NCBI GenBank assembly: GCA_017307955.1
Contig: JAFKFV010000024.1
Coordinates: 1-64,000, forward strand
DNA length: 64,000 nt
Direction: 5' to 3'
From: Allobosea sp.
Lineage (GTDB): Bacteria > Pseudomonadota > Alphaproteobacteria > Rhizobiales > Kaistiaceae
Part shown: piece after piece, positions 30,835-38,781 of the stretch
Layout: every line of letters starts with the position of its first letter
Position numbering within the stretch: position 1 is the stretch's first letter
Translations under genes and position numbers: made by a program
Notes under the pieces: model-generated
The model's input: only the letters and a program-made list of their open reading frames with translations
What the model was told of the DNA's origin: nothing
Databases searched by the model: none

Positions 30835-31731
30835 CTAGAATTCCGGATCGGGCAGGCCCGCGACGCGGCAGGCGGCGGTGAGCGTATTGGCCATGAGCAT
30901 GGCGATGGTCATCGGCCCGACGCCGCCGGGAACCGGCGTGATCGCGCCGGCGCGGGCGGCGGCCTCGGCATAGGCGACATCGCCGACGAGGCGGGTCTTG
31001 CCCTCGCCGCGCTCCGGCGCCGGGATGCGGTTCATCCCGACATCGATGACGACGGCGCCCTCCTTCACCCAATCGCCGCGAACCATTTCCGGACGACCAA
31101 CCGCGGCGACGAGGATGTCGGCGCGGCGGGCGAGCGCCGGCAGATCGCGGCTGCGCGAATGGGCGATGGTGACGGTGCAGCTTTCCTGAAGCAGCAATTG
31201 CGCCATCGGCTTGCCGACGATGTTGGAGCGGCCGATGACCAGCGCGTCGAGGCCGGCGAGCGGCCGGTCCAGCGCCCGCTTGATCAGCAGCAGCGAACCG
31301 GCCGGCGTGCAGGAGACCAGCGCCCGCTCGCGCTCGCCGATGGCGAGGCGGCCGACATTGATCGGATGGAAGCCGTCGACATCCTTGGCCGGATCGATCG
31401 TCTCAAGGACCTTGGTCGCATCGATATGGGCCGGCAGCGGCAGCTGCACGAGAATGCCGTGGATCGCCGGATCGGCGTTGAGGGACGCGACGAGCGCCAG
31501 AAGATCGGCTTCGCTGGTCTCGGCGGGAAGGGTGTGCTGCACGGAATGGAAGCCGAGCTCGGCCGCCTTCCTGCCCTTGGCGCCGACATAGACCTGGCTC
31601 GCGGCATCATCGCCGACGAGAACCACGGCGAGACCGGGCTTCACCCCGCGCGCGGAGACCATTGCGGCAATGGCGTCCGTGACCTCGGCGGCGACGGCCT
31701 TGCCGTCAATGATGCGGGCAGCCTGCGGCAT
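30835..31731 (-). CDS. folD: Bifunctional methylene-THF dehydrogenase / methenyl-THF cyclohydrolase FolD
   Basis: A 298-residue cytosolic enzyme that interconverts methylene- and formyl-tetrahydrofolate with NADP. The catalytic Tyr and Lys lie in the block YVGAKGRKAAELGF; further marks are QLPLP, DVDGFHP, the Rossmann GRSNIVGKP and PVPGGVGPMT. ATG at 31731 lies 2 bp from the purU stop, so the two genes form a formyl-folate pair transcribed leftward. An ATG at 31761 would overlap purU and is less likely. Confidence 0.96.
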   Translation of the reverse strand: MPQAARIIDGKAVAAEVTDAIAAMVSARGVKPGLAVVLVGDDAASQVYVGAKGRKAAELGFHSVQHTLPAETSEADLLALVASLNADPAIHGILVQLPLPAHIDATKVLETIDPAKDVDGFHPINVGRLAIGERERALVSCTPAGSLLLIKRALDRPLAGLDALVIGRSNIVGKPMAQLLLQESCTVTIAHSRSRDLPALARRADILVAAVGRPEMVRGDWVKEGAVVIDVGMNRIPAPERGEGKTRLVGDVAYAEAAARAGAITPVPGGVGPMTIAMLMANTLTAACRVAGLPDPEF

Positions 31732-31732
31732 G

Positions 31733-32593
31733 TCAGCGGAAGACGACGGTGCGCGATCCATTCAGAAGCACCCGATGTTCGAGATGGAACTTGATGGCGC
31801 GCGCCAGCACGGTGTTCTCGATGTCGCGGCCGATGGCGATCATCTCCTCGGCCGACATCGAATGATCGACGCGCCCGACATCCTGCTCGATGATCGGACC
31901 CTCGTCGAGTTCGGCCGTCACGTAATGCGCCGTGGCGCCGATCAGCTTGACGCCGCGCTCATGGGCGCGGTGATAGGGCTTGGCGCCCTTGAAGCTCGGC
32001 AGGAAGGAGTGGTGGATGTTGATCACCCGTCCGGCCAGCTTCGCCGACATCTCGTCGGAGAGAACCTGCATATAGCGGGCGAGCACGACGAGATCGATCC
32101 GCTCGCCCTCGACGAGGCCGAGGATCTCCGCCTCCTGCTCCGCCTTGCTGCGGCCCTCGACGGGGACGAAGTGGAACGGCAGCCCCTCGCTCTCGACGCG
32201 GCGGCGCATGGTCTCGTGATTGGAGGCGACGGAGACGAGCTCCATCGGCAGCTGCCCGATCGAATTGCGGTAGAGCAGATCGTTGAGGCAATGGCCCATC
32301 TTGGAGACAAGGATCATCACCCGCGGCTTCACCGCGAGGTCGTGCACCTGCCAGTCGAAGCCATAGCCGGTCGCAACGGGAGTGAAGCCGGAAACGAAGC
32401 TCTCGCGCGTGACGCTCGGCGGCGCTGCGAAGGCGACGCGCATGAAGAAGCGGCCGCTGTCCGGATCGCCATATTGCGCGCTCTCGACGATGTTGCAGTC
32501 CTGCGAGGCGATCGAGTTCGCCACCGCGGCGACGATGCCGCGGCGGTCGCCGCAGGAAAGAGTGAGCACGAAGCGGGCGGGCTCGGCCGGCAT
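31733..32593 (-). CDS. purU: Formyltetrahydrofolate deformylase PurU
   Basis: A 286-residue enzyme that hydrolyses 10-formyl-THF to THF and formate. Residues 1-80 are the ACT domain (start MPAEPARFVLTLSCGDRRGI); the C-terminal part is the formyltransferase fold with the catalytic block INIHHSFLPSF and GATAHYVTAELDEGPIIEQD, the last Asp being essential in the family. It is placed directly upstream of folD, balancing the one-carbon pool. ATG at 32593 is chosen for the family start. Confidence 0.95.
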   Translation of the reverse strand: MPAEPARFVLTLSCGDRRGIVAAVANSIASQDCNIVESAQYGDPDSGRFFMRVAFAAPPSVTRESFVSGFTPVATGYGFDWQVHDLAVKPRVMILVSKMGHCLNDLLYRNSIGQLPMELVSVASNHETMRRRVESEGLPFHFVPVEGRSKAEQEAEILGLVEGERIDLVVLARYMQVLSDEMSAKLAGRVINIHHSFLPSFKGAKPYHRAHERGVKLIGATAHYVTAELDEGPIIEQDVGRVDHSMSAEEMIAIGRDIENTVLARAIKFHLEHRVLLNGSRTVVFR

Positions 32594-32769
32594 GAATTCA
32601 GCCTCGGATAGGGTGGGTTCGGGTCGACTACCTAGCGGCCGATGCGACCGGCCGCAAGGCACGGCGCTTGCGACGCGGCCGCGCATCGACCCGCTCCCGC
32701 CTTGCATCCACGGCCCGGCTCGCCGAAAGTGCCGCTCCGCCATCCTGGCGCGAGCCCCCGGAACCGCCG

Positions 32770-33474
32770 ATGTCCGCCGAAACCTACGTGTTTCCCCCGC
32801 CCCCCGTCGTCTCGCTGCCGATCGAGGGTCTTCCATCACGCTTCCCGGTGCGGCGCGTCTTCTGCGTCGGGCGCAACTATGCCGCCCACGCCCGCGAGAT
32901 GGGCCATGACCCGGACCGCGACCCGCCCTTCTTCTTCATCAAGAATCGCGAGGATGTGGTGGACATCGCCGCCGCCGGCGGCCGCATCGCCTACCCCGCC
33001 GGCACCGCCGACTTCCACCATGAGATCGAGCTCGTCGTCGCGCTCGGCGGCGGCGGCACCGACATCCTGGAAGAAGACGCGCTGCCGCTCGTCTATGGCT
33101 ATGCCGTCGGGCTCGACCTGACCCGCCGCGACGTCCAGGCGGAGGCGAAGAAGCTGTCGCGGCCCTGGTCGACGGCGAAGTCCTTCGCGCAGTCGGCGCC
33201 GGTCGGCAGCATCCGCCCGGCCAGTCTCATCGGCCATCCGGCTTCGGGCGCCATCCGCGCCTCGGTCGGCGGCGCGGTCCGCCAGGAGGGCGACCTCGCC
33301 GAGATGATCTGGCCGGTGGCCGGGATCATCGCCCATCTGTCGCGCTGGTTCGATCTCGCCGCCGGCGACCTCATCTTCACAGGAACACCGGCCGGCGTCG
33401 GCACGCTGGTGCGCGGCGATTTCGTCGAAGGCTCCATCGAGTCGGTCGGATCGATCGCGGTCACCATCGTCTGA
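32770..33474 (+). CDS. Fumarylacetoacetate hydrolase-family protein
   Basis: A 234-residue FAH-family enzyme. The metal ligands lie in DFHHEIELVVALG and GYAVGLDLTRRDVQ; KLSRPWSTAKSF and FTGTPAGVG complete the fold. Sequence character is closest to fumarylpyruvate hydrolases or acylpyruvases of aromatic degradation, but no gentisate genes are near, so the substrate is left open. It begins 14 bp before nadK on the same strand and may share a transcript with it. Confidence 0.88.
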   Translation: MSAETYVFPPPPVVSLPIEGLPSRFPVRRVFCVGRNYAAHAREMGHDPDRDPPFFFIKNREDVVDIAAAGGRIAYPAGTADFHHEIELVVALGGGGTDILEEDALPLVYGYAVGLDLTRRDVQAEAKKLSRPWSTAKSFAQSAPVGSIRPASLIGHPASGAIRASVGGAVRQEGDLAEMIWPVAGIIAHLSRWFDLAAGDLIFTGTPAGVGTLVRGDFVEGSIESVGSIAVTIV

Positions 33475-33488
33475 AGGGGGAGAGCCGC

Positions 33489-34292
33489 ATGGTCGATCCT
33501 CAACCTTCCGGCCTCGCCGAGGCGCTGCGCGGCGGCGCCCTCGCCTTCATCTCGAGCGGCACGCCGGATGCCGTCGCGGCGGAGACGCGGCTGAAGTCGC
33601 TCTACGAGAATGTCGATCCCGAGCAGGCCGATGTCGTGGTCGCGCTCGGCGGCGACGGCTTCATGCTGCAGACGCTCCACCGCTTCATGAATTCCGGCAA
33701 GCCGATCTACGGCATGAACCGGGGCTCGGTCGGCTTCCTGATGAACGAGTTCCGCGAGGAGGGCCTGCGCGAGCGGGTGGCCGCCTCGCTCGCCACCATC
33801 CTGCATCCGCTGCAGATGGACGCGCTCGACAAGGCCGGCAACGAGCATCGCGCCTATGCGATCAACGAGGTCTCGCTGTTCCGCCAGTCCTACCAGACGG
33901 CGAAGCTCCGCATCTCGATCGACGACCGCGTGCGGCTCGAGGAACTGACCGGCGACGGCGTGCTGGTGGCGACGCCGGCCGGCTCGACCGCCTACAACCT
34001 CTCCGCCCATGGCCCGATCCTGCCGATCCACGCGCCGCTTCTGGCGCTGACGCCGATCAGCGCCTTCCGGCCCCGGCTCTGGCGCGGGGCGCTCATTCCG
34101 GACCGCGTGCGCGTGACGCTCGACGTCATCGAGCCGGAGAAGCGGCCGGTGAACGCAGTCGCCGACTACACGGAAATCAAGTCGGTGCTCCGCATCAGCA
34201 TCCGCCAGGACCGCCGCGCCCGCAGCCTGATCCTGTTCGATCCGGGTCACAGCTGGGACGAACGCATCCTCACCGAGCAGTTCCGGTATTAG
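33489..34292 (+). CDS. nadK: NAD kinase
   Basis: A 267-residue enzyme that phosphorylates NAD to NADP. Its signatures are VVALGGDGFMLQTLHR (GGDG catalytic loop), NRGSVGFLMN and GDGVLVATPAGSTAYNLSAHG. The short N-terminus, which starts directly before the Rossmann part, is usual for the alphaproteobacterial enzyme. It is preceded by GGGGGAGAG. It is followed by a palindromic repeat, so the transcript probably ends there. Confidence 0.95.
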   Translation: MVDPQPSGLAEALRGGALAFISSGTPDAVAAETRLKSLYENVDPEQADVVVALGGDGFMLQTLHRFMNSGKPIYGMNRGSVGFLMNEFREEGLRERVAASLATILHPLQMDALDKAGNEHRAYAINEVSLFRQSYQTAKLRISIDDRVRLEELTGDGVLVATPAGSTAYNLSAHGPILPIHAPLLALTPISAFRPRLWRGALIPDRVRVTLDVIEPEKRPVNAVADYTEIKSVLRISIRQDRRARSLILFDPGHSWDERILTEQFRY

Positions 34293-34340
34293 GACGGATC
34301 GACAGTCACGCTTTGCTCAGCCGCTAGTCCAGAACTGTCG

Positions 34341-34475
34341 TTGCCGGGCTTGATCCGGCAACCCAGTCTTTCTTCTACCGGCTGGCTGCGGCTACACCTG
34401 CTGAAGGAAAGAACTGGATTGCCGGGTCAAGCCCGGCAATGACAGGCGGGGCGGCCGATCGCAAGGACGAGCCGG
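34341..34475. repeat. Palindromic intergenic repeat (TTGCCGGGTCAAGCCCGGCAA type)
   Basis: Two related hairpins in opposite orientation: TTGCCGG-7-CCGGCAA (34341-34361) and ATTGCCGGG-5-CCCGGCAAT (34418-34440), flanked by AACCCAGTCTTTC and GAAAGAACTGG, so the whole forms a large imperfect inverted repeat. Another copy with flank GACTGGATTGCCGGG lies at about 59073-59108 and shares the following GGCGGG-GCGGCCGA and GAGCCGGATGG. It is a dispersed BIME-like element. Confidence 0.85.
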
Positions 34476-34520
34476 ATGGAGACCTGGCCTGTCGCTTGGC
34501 CGCCCAACGACGACGGAGGC

Positions 34521-35042
34521 ATGATGATAACGCTCGCACGGGCTGAACCGGGCCATCTGCCTGCCTTCAAGCGGGAATTGCAGGACGCGTTCGGCGCGGC
34601 TGTCATCGAGACGTTCGGTCCGCTCACGGATGGGCCGATCCCCTCGGACGAGGATATCGAGGAGTCCTTCGCCGCGCCCGGCACCGTTATCCTCGAAATC
34701 CTCCGGGAGGGGCAGAGGATCGGCGGCGCGGTGCTCACGATCGACGAGGAGACGCAGGAGAACGAACTCGGCTTCTTCTTCATCAAGGTGGGGGAAGAGG
34801 GGCGCGGTCTCGGCCTCGAGGCGTGGCGCGCCATCGAGGCGATGTTTCCTGAGACGCGGGTGTGGGTGACCCACACGCCCTATTTCGAGAAGCGCAACAT
34901 CCATTTCTACCTGAACAAATGCGGCTTCAAGATCGTCGAGTTCACTCACGGCGACCACCGCGACCCGGAGATGCCGGAGCTCGGCGAAGTTCCGGGCGGC
35001 GACGAGATGTTCCGCTTCGAGAAGGTCATGCCGGCGCGCTGA
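34521..35042 (+). CDS. GNAT-family N-acetyltransferase
   Basis: A 173-residue acetyltransferase-fold protein (start MMITLARAEPGHLPAFKREL). The beta-bulge and acetyl-CoA region appears as ELGFFFIKVGEEGRGLGLEA, where GRGLG is the pyrophosphate-binding loop, and FYLNKCGFKIVEF is the usual C-terminal strand. The substrate is unknown. GGAGG precedes ATG 34521 or 34524; an ATG at 34476 lies inside the repeat element and is not favoured. Confidence 0.85.
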   Translation: MMITLARAEPGHLPAFKRELQDAFGAAVIETFGPLTDGPIPSDEDIEESFAAPGTVILEILREGQRIGGAVLTIDEETQENELGFFFIKVGEEGRGLGLEAWRAIEAMFPETRVWVTHTPYFEKRNIHFYLNKCGFKIVEFTHGDHRDPEMPELGEVPGGDEMFRFEKVMPAR

Positions 35043-35052
35043 GGCGCCGGGA

Positions 35053-36195
35053 TCAGGCCGCCGAGCGCACGTCGCGCGCTGCTGCCCGTGCGCTCTCGCG
35101 CGCCTCCTCGGCGGCGAAGCGGCGCAACATGGCGACGAGCTCGTTGGCCTCGCCGTCGGTGATGGCGCTGTAGCGCGACATGACGCGCTCGACCATGCGC
35201 CGCGCGAAGGCGTGGCGACCGGCGGGCGTTTCCTCGCGCTCGGACTCCCGCGCCGTCTCGATCGCGGCGGCGAAGGCGTCAAAGGCGCTCGGCGGCAGGC
35301 CGGCCTTCTCGTAGATGGCCCGCAGCGCACCGACCCGGCCCGAGCGGACAAGGCCAGAAACGCGGCCCTCCGGCATGCGCGCCAGCACGGTCAGCGCCGA
35401 TTCGAAGAGGCTCAAATTGCCGGCGCAGACGGCGCGGAGCAAAAGCGCCGTGGTGAGCTGGCCGGTGACGCGCAGATGCTCGACCAGCGCGGCCAGATCG
35501 TGCGTCTCCGATTCGGCGGCGATGGCGATCGTCGCCCGCTCGCAGGCCTCGCGGGTCACGGTGCGCGCCCGCTCCGGCGCCATCCAGGCCTTGGCCGAGA
35601 CGAAGGCGCCGAGCCGGTCACCGAGGCGGCGGATCAGCATCTGGCGGATGTCGGCGGGAAGATCGTCGCGCGACAGCAGCCGGTCGCGGATGGCGGCCTC
35701 GTCGCCGAAGCGATCGGCGAGGCGCGCGAGGCTGATCGCCGCGATCGTGGCGTCGGGATTGTCGAGGAGAACGGCGCAGGCTTCGTGCTCGCCGACCTCG
35801 GCGATCGCCGCCGCGACGCCGGCGCTGACCGGCATCCGCGCCGCGACCGCCGCCTGGCGCGGGCCATCGGCGGCGGCGACGATGTCGACGAGCTCGGGAT
35901 CGATGAAGACCGGCGAGCAGGTCAGCACCAGGCCGGCGATATCGAGAAGATCGGCGGCGAGCGCCAGGATGATGTGGCGGGGCGCCTTCGGGTCGACCGC
36001 CAGCGCATCGGCGAGCGCATGGCGCACCTCGGCGGCGGGATCGTCGAGCAGCACCGTCAGCGACGCTTCCATGTCGTCGCGCGCCGCGGCGTCGAGGTCG
36101 GAATAGAGATAGGCCCGCGCCATGGCATGCGCGGCCTCGGCGCGCCGCTCGGCCGGCGCGGTGTCCAGCCATTCCAGGAACTGAAGGAGATTCAT
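35053..36195 (-). CDS. DUF2336 protein
   Basis: A 380-residue, all-helical, HEAT-like protein of the DUF2336 family restricted to alphaproteobacteria (VLLDDPAAEVRHALADALAV near residue 50; later ADIRQMLIRRLGDRLGAFVS). Some related proteins bind response regulators or act in stress signalling, but no function is established for this one. It has no signal peptide. It is transcribed leftward from 36195, and a palindrome lies between it and the nitroreductase gene. Confidence 0.85.
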   Translation of the reverse strand: MNLLQFLEWLDTAPAERRAEAAHAMARAYLYSDLDAAARDDMEASLTVLLDDPAAEVRHALADALAVDPKAPRHIILALAADLLDIAGLVLTCSPVFIDPELVDIVAAADGPRQAAVAARMPVSAGVAAAIAEVGEHEACAVLLDNPDATIAAISLARLADRFGDEAAIRDRLLSRDDLPADIRQMLIRRLGDRLGAFVSAKAWMAPERARTVTREACERATIAIAAESETHDLAALVEHLRVTGQLTTALLLRAVCAGNLSLFESALTVLARMPEGRVSGLVRSGRVGALRAIYEKAGLPPSAFDAFAAAIETARESEREETPAGRHAFARRMVERVMSRYSAITDGEANELVAMLRRFAAEEARESARAAARDVRSAA

Positions 36196-36258
36196 GACGG
36201 CCCCACGGCAATGCGGCCTTCCCCCGGCCGCATCGCCGATCCGATCATGAATGGATTA

Positions 36259-36284
36259 ACGATCCGTCAACCCTAACGGATCGT
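36259..36284. promoter_or_regulatory. Perfect 9-bp hairpin between nitroreductase and DUF2336 genes
   Basis: ACGATCCGT (36259-36267) and ACGGATCGT (36276-36284) with an 8-base loop. The 3' side in the leftward direction reads TAATCC, not a U tract, so it may be either a weak terminator for the nitroreductase or a regulatory palindrome for the DUF2336 gene starting at 36195. A degenerate CtrA-like TTAA-N7-TCAA overlaps it (36256-36270). Confidence 0.5.
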
Positions 36285-36291
36285 GAAGAAC

Positions 36292-36867
36292 TCAGGCCGG
36301 GGGAGCCCAGCGGGTGACGATATCGGCGAGCGCCGGGCGCGGCCGCTCGAAGGGCGGGATATCGGCGGTGCCGATATGGATGAGCCCGATCAGCCGCTCG
36401 TCCGGCGCAAGGCCGAGAATCGCGCGGGCATCGGCGTCATAGGTCACCCATTCGGTGAGCCACTGCGTGGAATAGCCCATGGCATTGGCCGCGATGACGA
36501 GGTTCATCGCCGCCGCGGCGCCGGAGAGGAGCTGCTCCCATTCCTGGATCTTCACATGCGGCGCCGCGCGGCTGACGACGGCGACGACGAGCGGCGAGCG
36601 GGTGAAGCGGTTGCGCTCGGCCTGAAGCGACTTCTCGTCGATCTCCGGCCGCCTCGTCTTGAGCAGCGCCGCGGTCGCTTCGCCGGCAGCGGCGCGTGCC
36701 TCGCCGGTGAAGAGGATGAAGCGCCAGGGCGTCAGCTTGCCGTGATCGGGAACCCGCGCGGCGATGGTCAGCATGTCCTCGATCTCGGCCTCGCTGGGGC
36801 CGGGCTCGACGATGTTGACGGCGGGGATCGAGCGGCGGGTCTTCAAGAGCGTGATCGTATCGGTCAT
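36292..36867 (-). CDS. Nitroreductase-family flavoprotein
   Basis: A 191-residue NADH/FMN nitroreductase-fold protein. FMN-binding features are KTRRSIPAVNI at the start, AARVPDHGKLTPWRFI (phosphate and ribityl contacts) and AMNLVIAANAMGYSTQWLTE. The group with PDHGKLTPWR is the YdjA-like minimal nitroreductase. The natural substrate is unknown. ATG at 36867 follows GGACG; the upstream 210 bp up to the start at 37078 hold the divergent promoters. Confidence 0.9.
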   Translation of the reverse strand: MTDTITLLKTRRSIPAVNIVEPGPSEAEIEDMLTIAARVPDHGKLTPWRFILFTGEARAAAGEATAALLKTRRPEIDEKSLQAERNRFTRSPLVVAVVSRAAPHVKIQEWEQLLSGAAAAMNLVIAANAMGYSTQWLTEWVTYDADARAILGLAPDERLIGLIHIGTADIPPFERPRPALADIVTRWAPPA

Positions 36868-37077
36868 CGGTCGTCCGTCATCTGCGGCGCCATCGGCGGG
36901 CGCCATGTCAGGGGGCGTGGTGTGGCCGTCTGATCCGACGAAAGCGGCGCCAACGCAAGCCCGACGCGGCGCTCCTCGCCTCCGGTCTTGAAATCGCCAC
37001 CCTTTCTCGGCTCTAACCTCATGATCGGCGCATGGCTTCGCGCCGCCGGATTCAGCATCGAGGGAACGGTTCGCGAC

Positions 37078-38085
37078 ATGCGAGGCATCACGGCATGGCT
37101 GCTGGCGGCGGCGCTTCTCGGCGCGACGCTCTCTGCCCAGCCCGTAGCGGCGCAAGAGGCCGACCCGGTGCCGCCCGCCGATATCCCTTCCCTGCCCGCC
37201 CCGCCCGTCGACGCAGCGCCGCTGCCGCTGGCGCCGGTGCTGCCGAGCCCGATCGACCCCGGCACGCTGCTGAAGGGCGGCATCGGCCCTGCCGGCCCCG
37301 TCGTGCCGCCGGCGCGCGCGCCGCAGCCGCATGGGTTCGAGCTCGAGGCGAAGCTCACCGGCGACGGCCAGCCGATCTCGAGCGGCATGATCTGGCGTGT
37401 CTTCTCGGAGAAGCGCGGCGCCGATGGAAGGCTGCCGCTGCTGCGCGAGCAGCGCGGCGGCAGCTTCCGGCTCGATCTGCCGCCGGGTAATTACATCGTG
37501 AACGCCGCCTATGGCCGGGCATCGATCTCGCGCCCGCTCTCCGTCACCGGCGAGGGTGGCCGCGACACCTTCGTGCTCAATGCCGGCGGGCTCAAGCTCT
37601 CGGCGGTGGTGGGCAAGGACCAGCCGATCGCGACCGGCCTCTGCCGGTTCGACATCTATCCCGGCAGCGACGAGCAGGACCAGGAGACCAACCCGATCGC
37701 GACCGACATTGCGCCGGAGGAGATGATCCGCCTCGCCGCCGGCACCTATCACATCGTCAGCCGCTATGGCGACGCCAACGCCGCCGTGCGCGCCGACATC
37801 AAGGTCGAGGCCGGCAAGCTGACCGAGGCGACGCTGTTCCAGCAGGCGGCGCGCATCACGCTGAAGCTCGTCTCGGAGACGGGCGGCGAGGCGCTGGCCA
37901 ACACGTCATGGTCGGTGCTGACGCCGGGCGGCGACAGCGTCTTCGACAGCGTCGGCGCCTTCCCGGATGTCGTGCTCGCGATCGGCGACTACACGGCGGT
38001 CGCCAAGCACGACAACCAGATCCACGAGCGCAACTTCACCGTCGAAGCCGGACGCGACCGCGAGGTCGAGGTGCTGGCGAAGTAG
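37078..38085 (+). CDS. Exported protein with prealbumin-like repeats
   Basis: A 335-residue exported protein. The signal peptide is residues 1-26 (MRGITAWLLAAALLGATLSA). A proline-rich linker (30-85) leads to three beta-sandwich-like repeats of about 80 residues each containing PPGNYIVNAAYG, AAGTYHIVSRYG and AIGDYTAVAKHDN, the pattern of carboxypeptidase-regulatory or transthyretin-like domains. It probably resides in the periplasm or on the surface. An in-frame ATG at 37021 would extend it by 19 residues; the signal peptide argues for 37078. Confidence 0.75.
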   Translation: MRGITAWLLAAALLGATLSAQPVAAQEADPVPPADIPSLPAPPVDAAPLPLAPVLPSPIDPGTLLKGGIGPAGPVVPPARAPQPHGFELEAKLTGDGQPISSGMIWRVFSEKRGADGRLPLLREQRGGSFRLDLPPGNYIVNAAYGRASISRPLSVTGEGGRDTFVLNAGGLKLSAVVGKDQPIATGLCRFDIYPGSDEQDQETNPIATDIAPEEMIRLAAGTYHIVSRYGDANAAVRADIKVEAGKLTEATLFQQAARITLKLVSETGGEALANTSWSVLTPGGDSVFDSVGAFPDVVLAIGDYTAVAKHDNQIHERNFTVEAGRDREVEVLAK

Positions 38086-38097
38086 CGACGCGCCCCG

Positions 38098-38670
38098 TCA
38101 GTTGCGGAGCGCCGGCACCGCCTGAGCGATACCCTTCAGCGGCACCTTGAAGGCGATGGGCTGGCCATTGGTCGCGACGATCGTCACGCTCGCATCCGAC
38201 GCGGCGCCGAGCTCGCGGGCGAGCGCATTGTCGAAGGGACCCGCCGCCTCGCAGCCCAGCCGGTCGCAGAGCACGTAATCGAACTTGTGCGGCTTGCCCG
38301 ACCCGACTGTGAGCACGACGCCGGGCCGCGTCAGTACGCCCAGCGGCACGCGCAGCGCGACGGCCGGCTTGCCGGTGGCGTCGTTGCCGATTTCCCAGAC
38401 GACGAGATTCTGCTGCGTCTTGTTGTTGATGACGCGCAGAATGGCCGAGCAGCTGCGCGCGGCATTCTTGGTCGCGCCATCGCGGCAGGTCACCGTCCAG
38501 TTGTCATAGACGACGGTCTCCGTCCGGCGCGGCGCGCTGGCCTCGGCCTTCGGTGCCGGCTTGGGGGCCGGCGTCTGCGCCTCGGCGGAAGCGCCCGCGA
38601 GGAGAATGCCGGCGACGATCGCCGCGGCGGCCGACCGGATGGTGCGAACGGAACGAGGCTCGGCCTGCAT
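38098..38670 (-). CDS. IalB-family invasion-associated locus B protein
   Basis: A 190-residue exported protein. The signal peptide is residues 1-31. The IalB core includes YDNWTVTC and a second Cys (ARSCSAILRV), and late in the protein LCDRLGCEAAGPFDNAL, so two disulphides are likely. IalB of Bartonella aids erythrocyte entry; homologues in free-living relatives are periplasmic or surface proteins of unknown role. It lies directly downstream of the autotransporter gene on the same strand, behind a strong terminator. Confidence 0.85.
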   Translation of the reverse strand: MQAEPRSVRTIRSAAAAIVAGILLAGASAEAQTPAPKPAPKAEASAPRRTETVVYDNWTVTCRDGATKNAARSCSAILRVINNKTQQNLVVWEIGNDATGKPAVALRVPLGVLTRPGVVLTVGSGKPHKFDYVLCDRLGCEAAGPFDNALARELGAASDASVTIVATNGQPIAFKVPLKGIAQAVPALRN

Positions 38671-38736
38671 ATCGGCGTCCTTCCCTCAGCAGCGCCGGGA
38701 ACACCGGCCGCTGCGGACTCTCTTGGAAAACGGGAA

Positions 38737-38762
38737 GCGGGCCCGTCCGAAGACGGGCCCGC
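38737..38762 (-). terminator. Terminator of the giant autotransporter gene
   Basis: GCGGGCCCGTC (38737-38747) pairs perfectly with GACGGGCCCGC (38752-38762): an 11-bp stem which, read leftward, closes a UUCG tetraloop and is followed by TTCCCGTTTTCC. It lies 19 bp after the autotransporter stop and separates it from the IalB gene. Confidence 0.9.
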
Positions 38763-38781
38763 CTGGTCTCTCGTCGGCGCC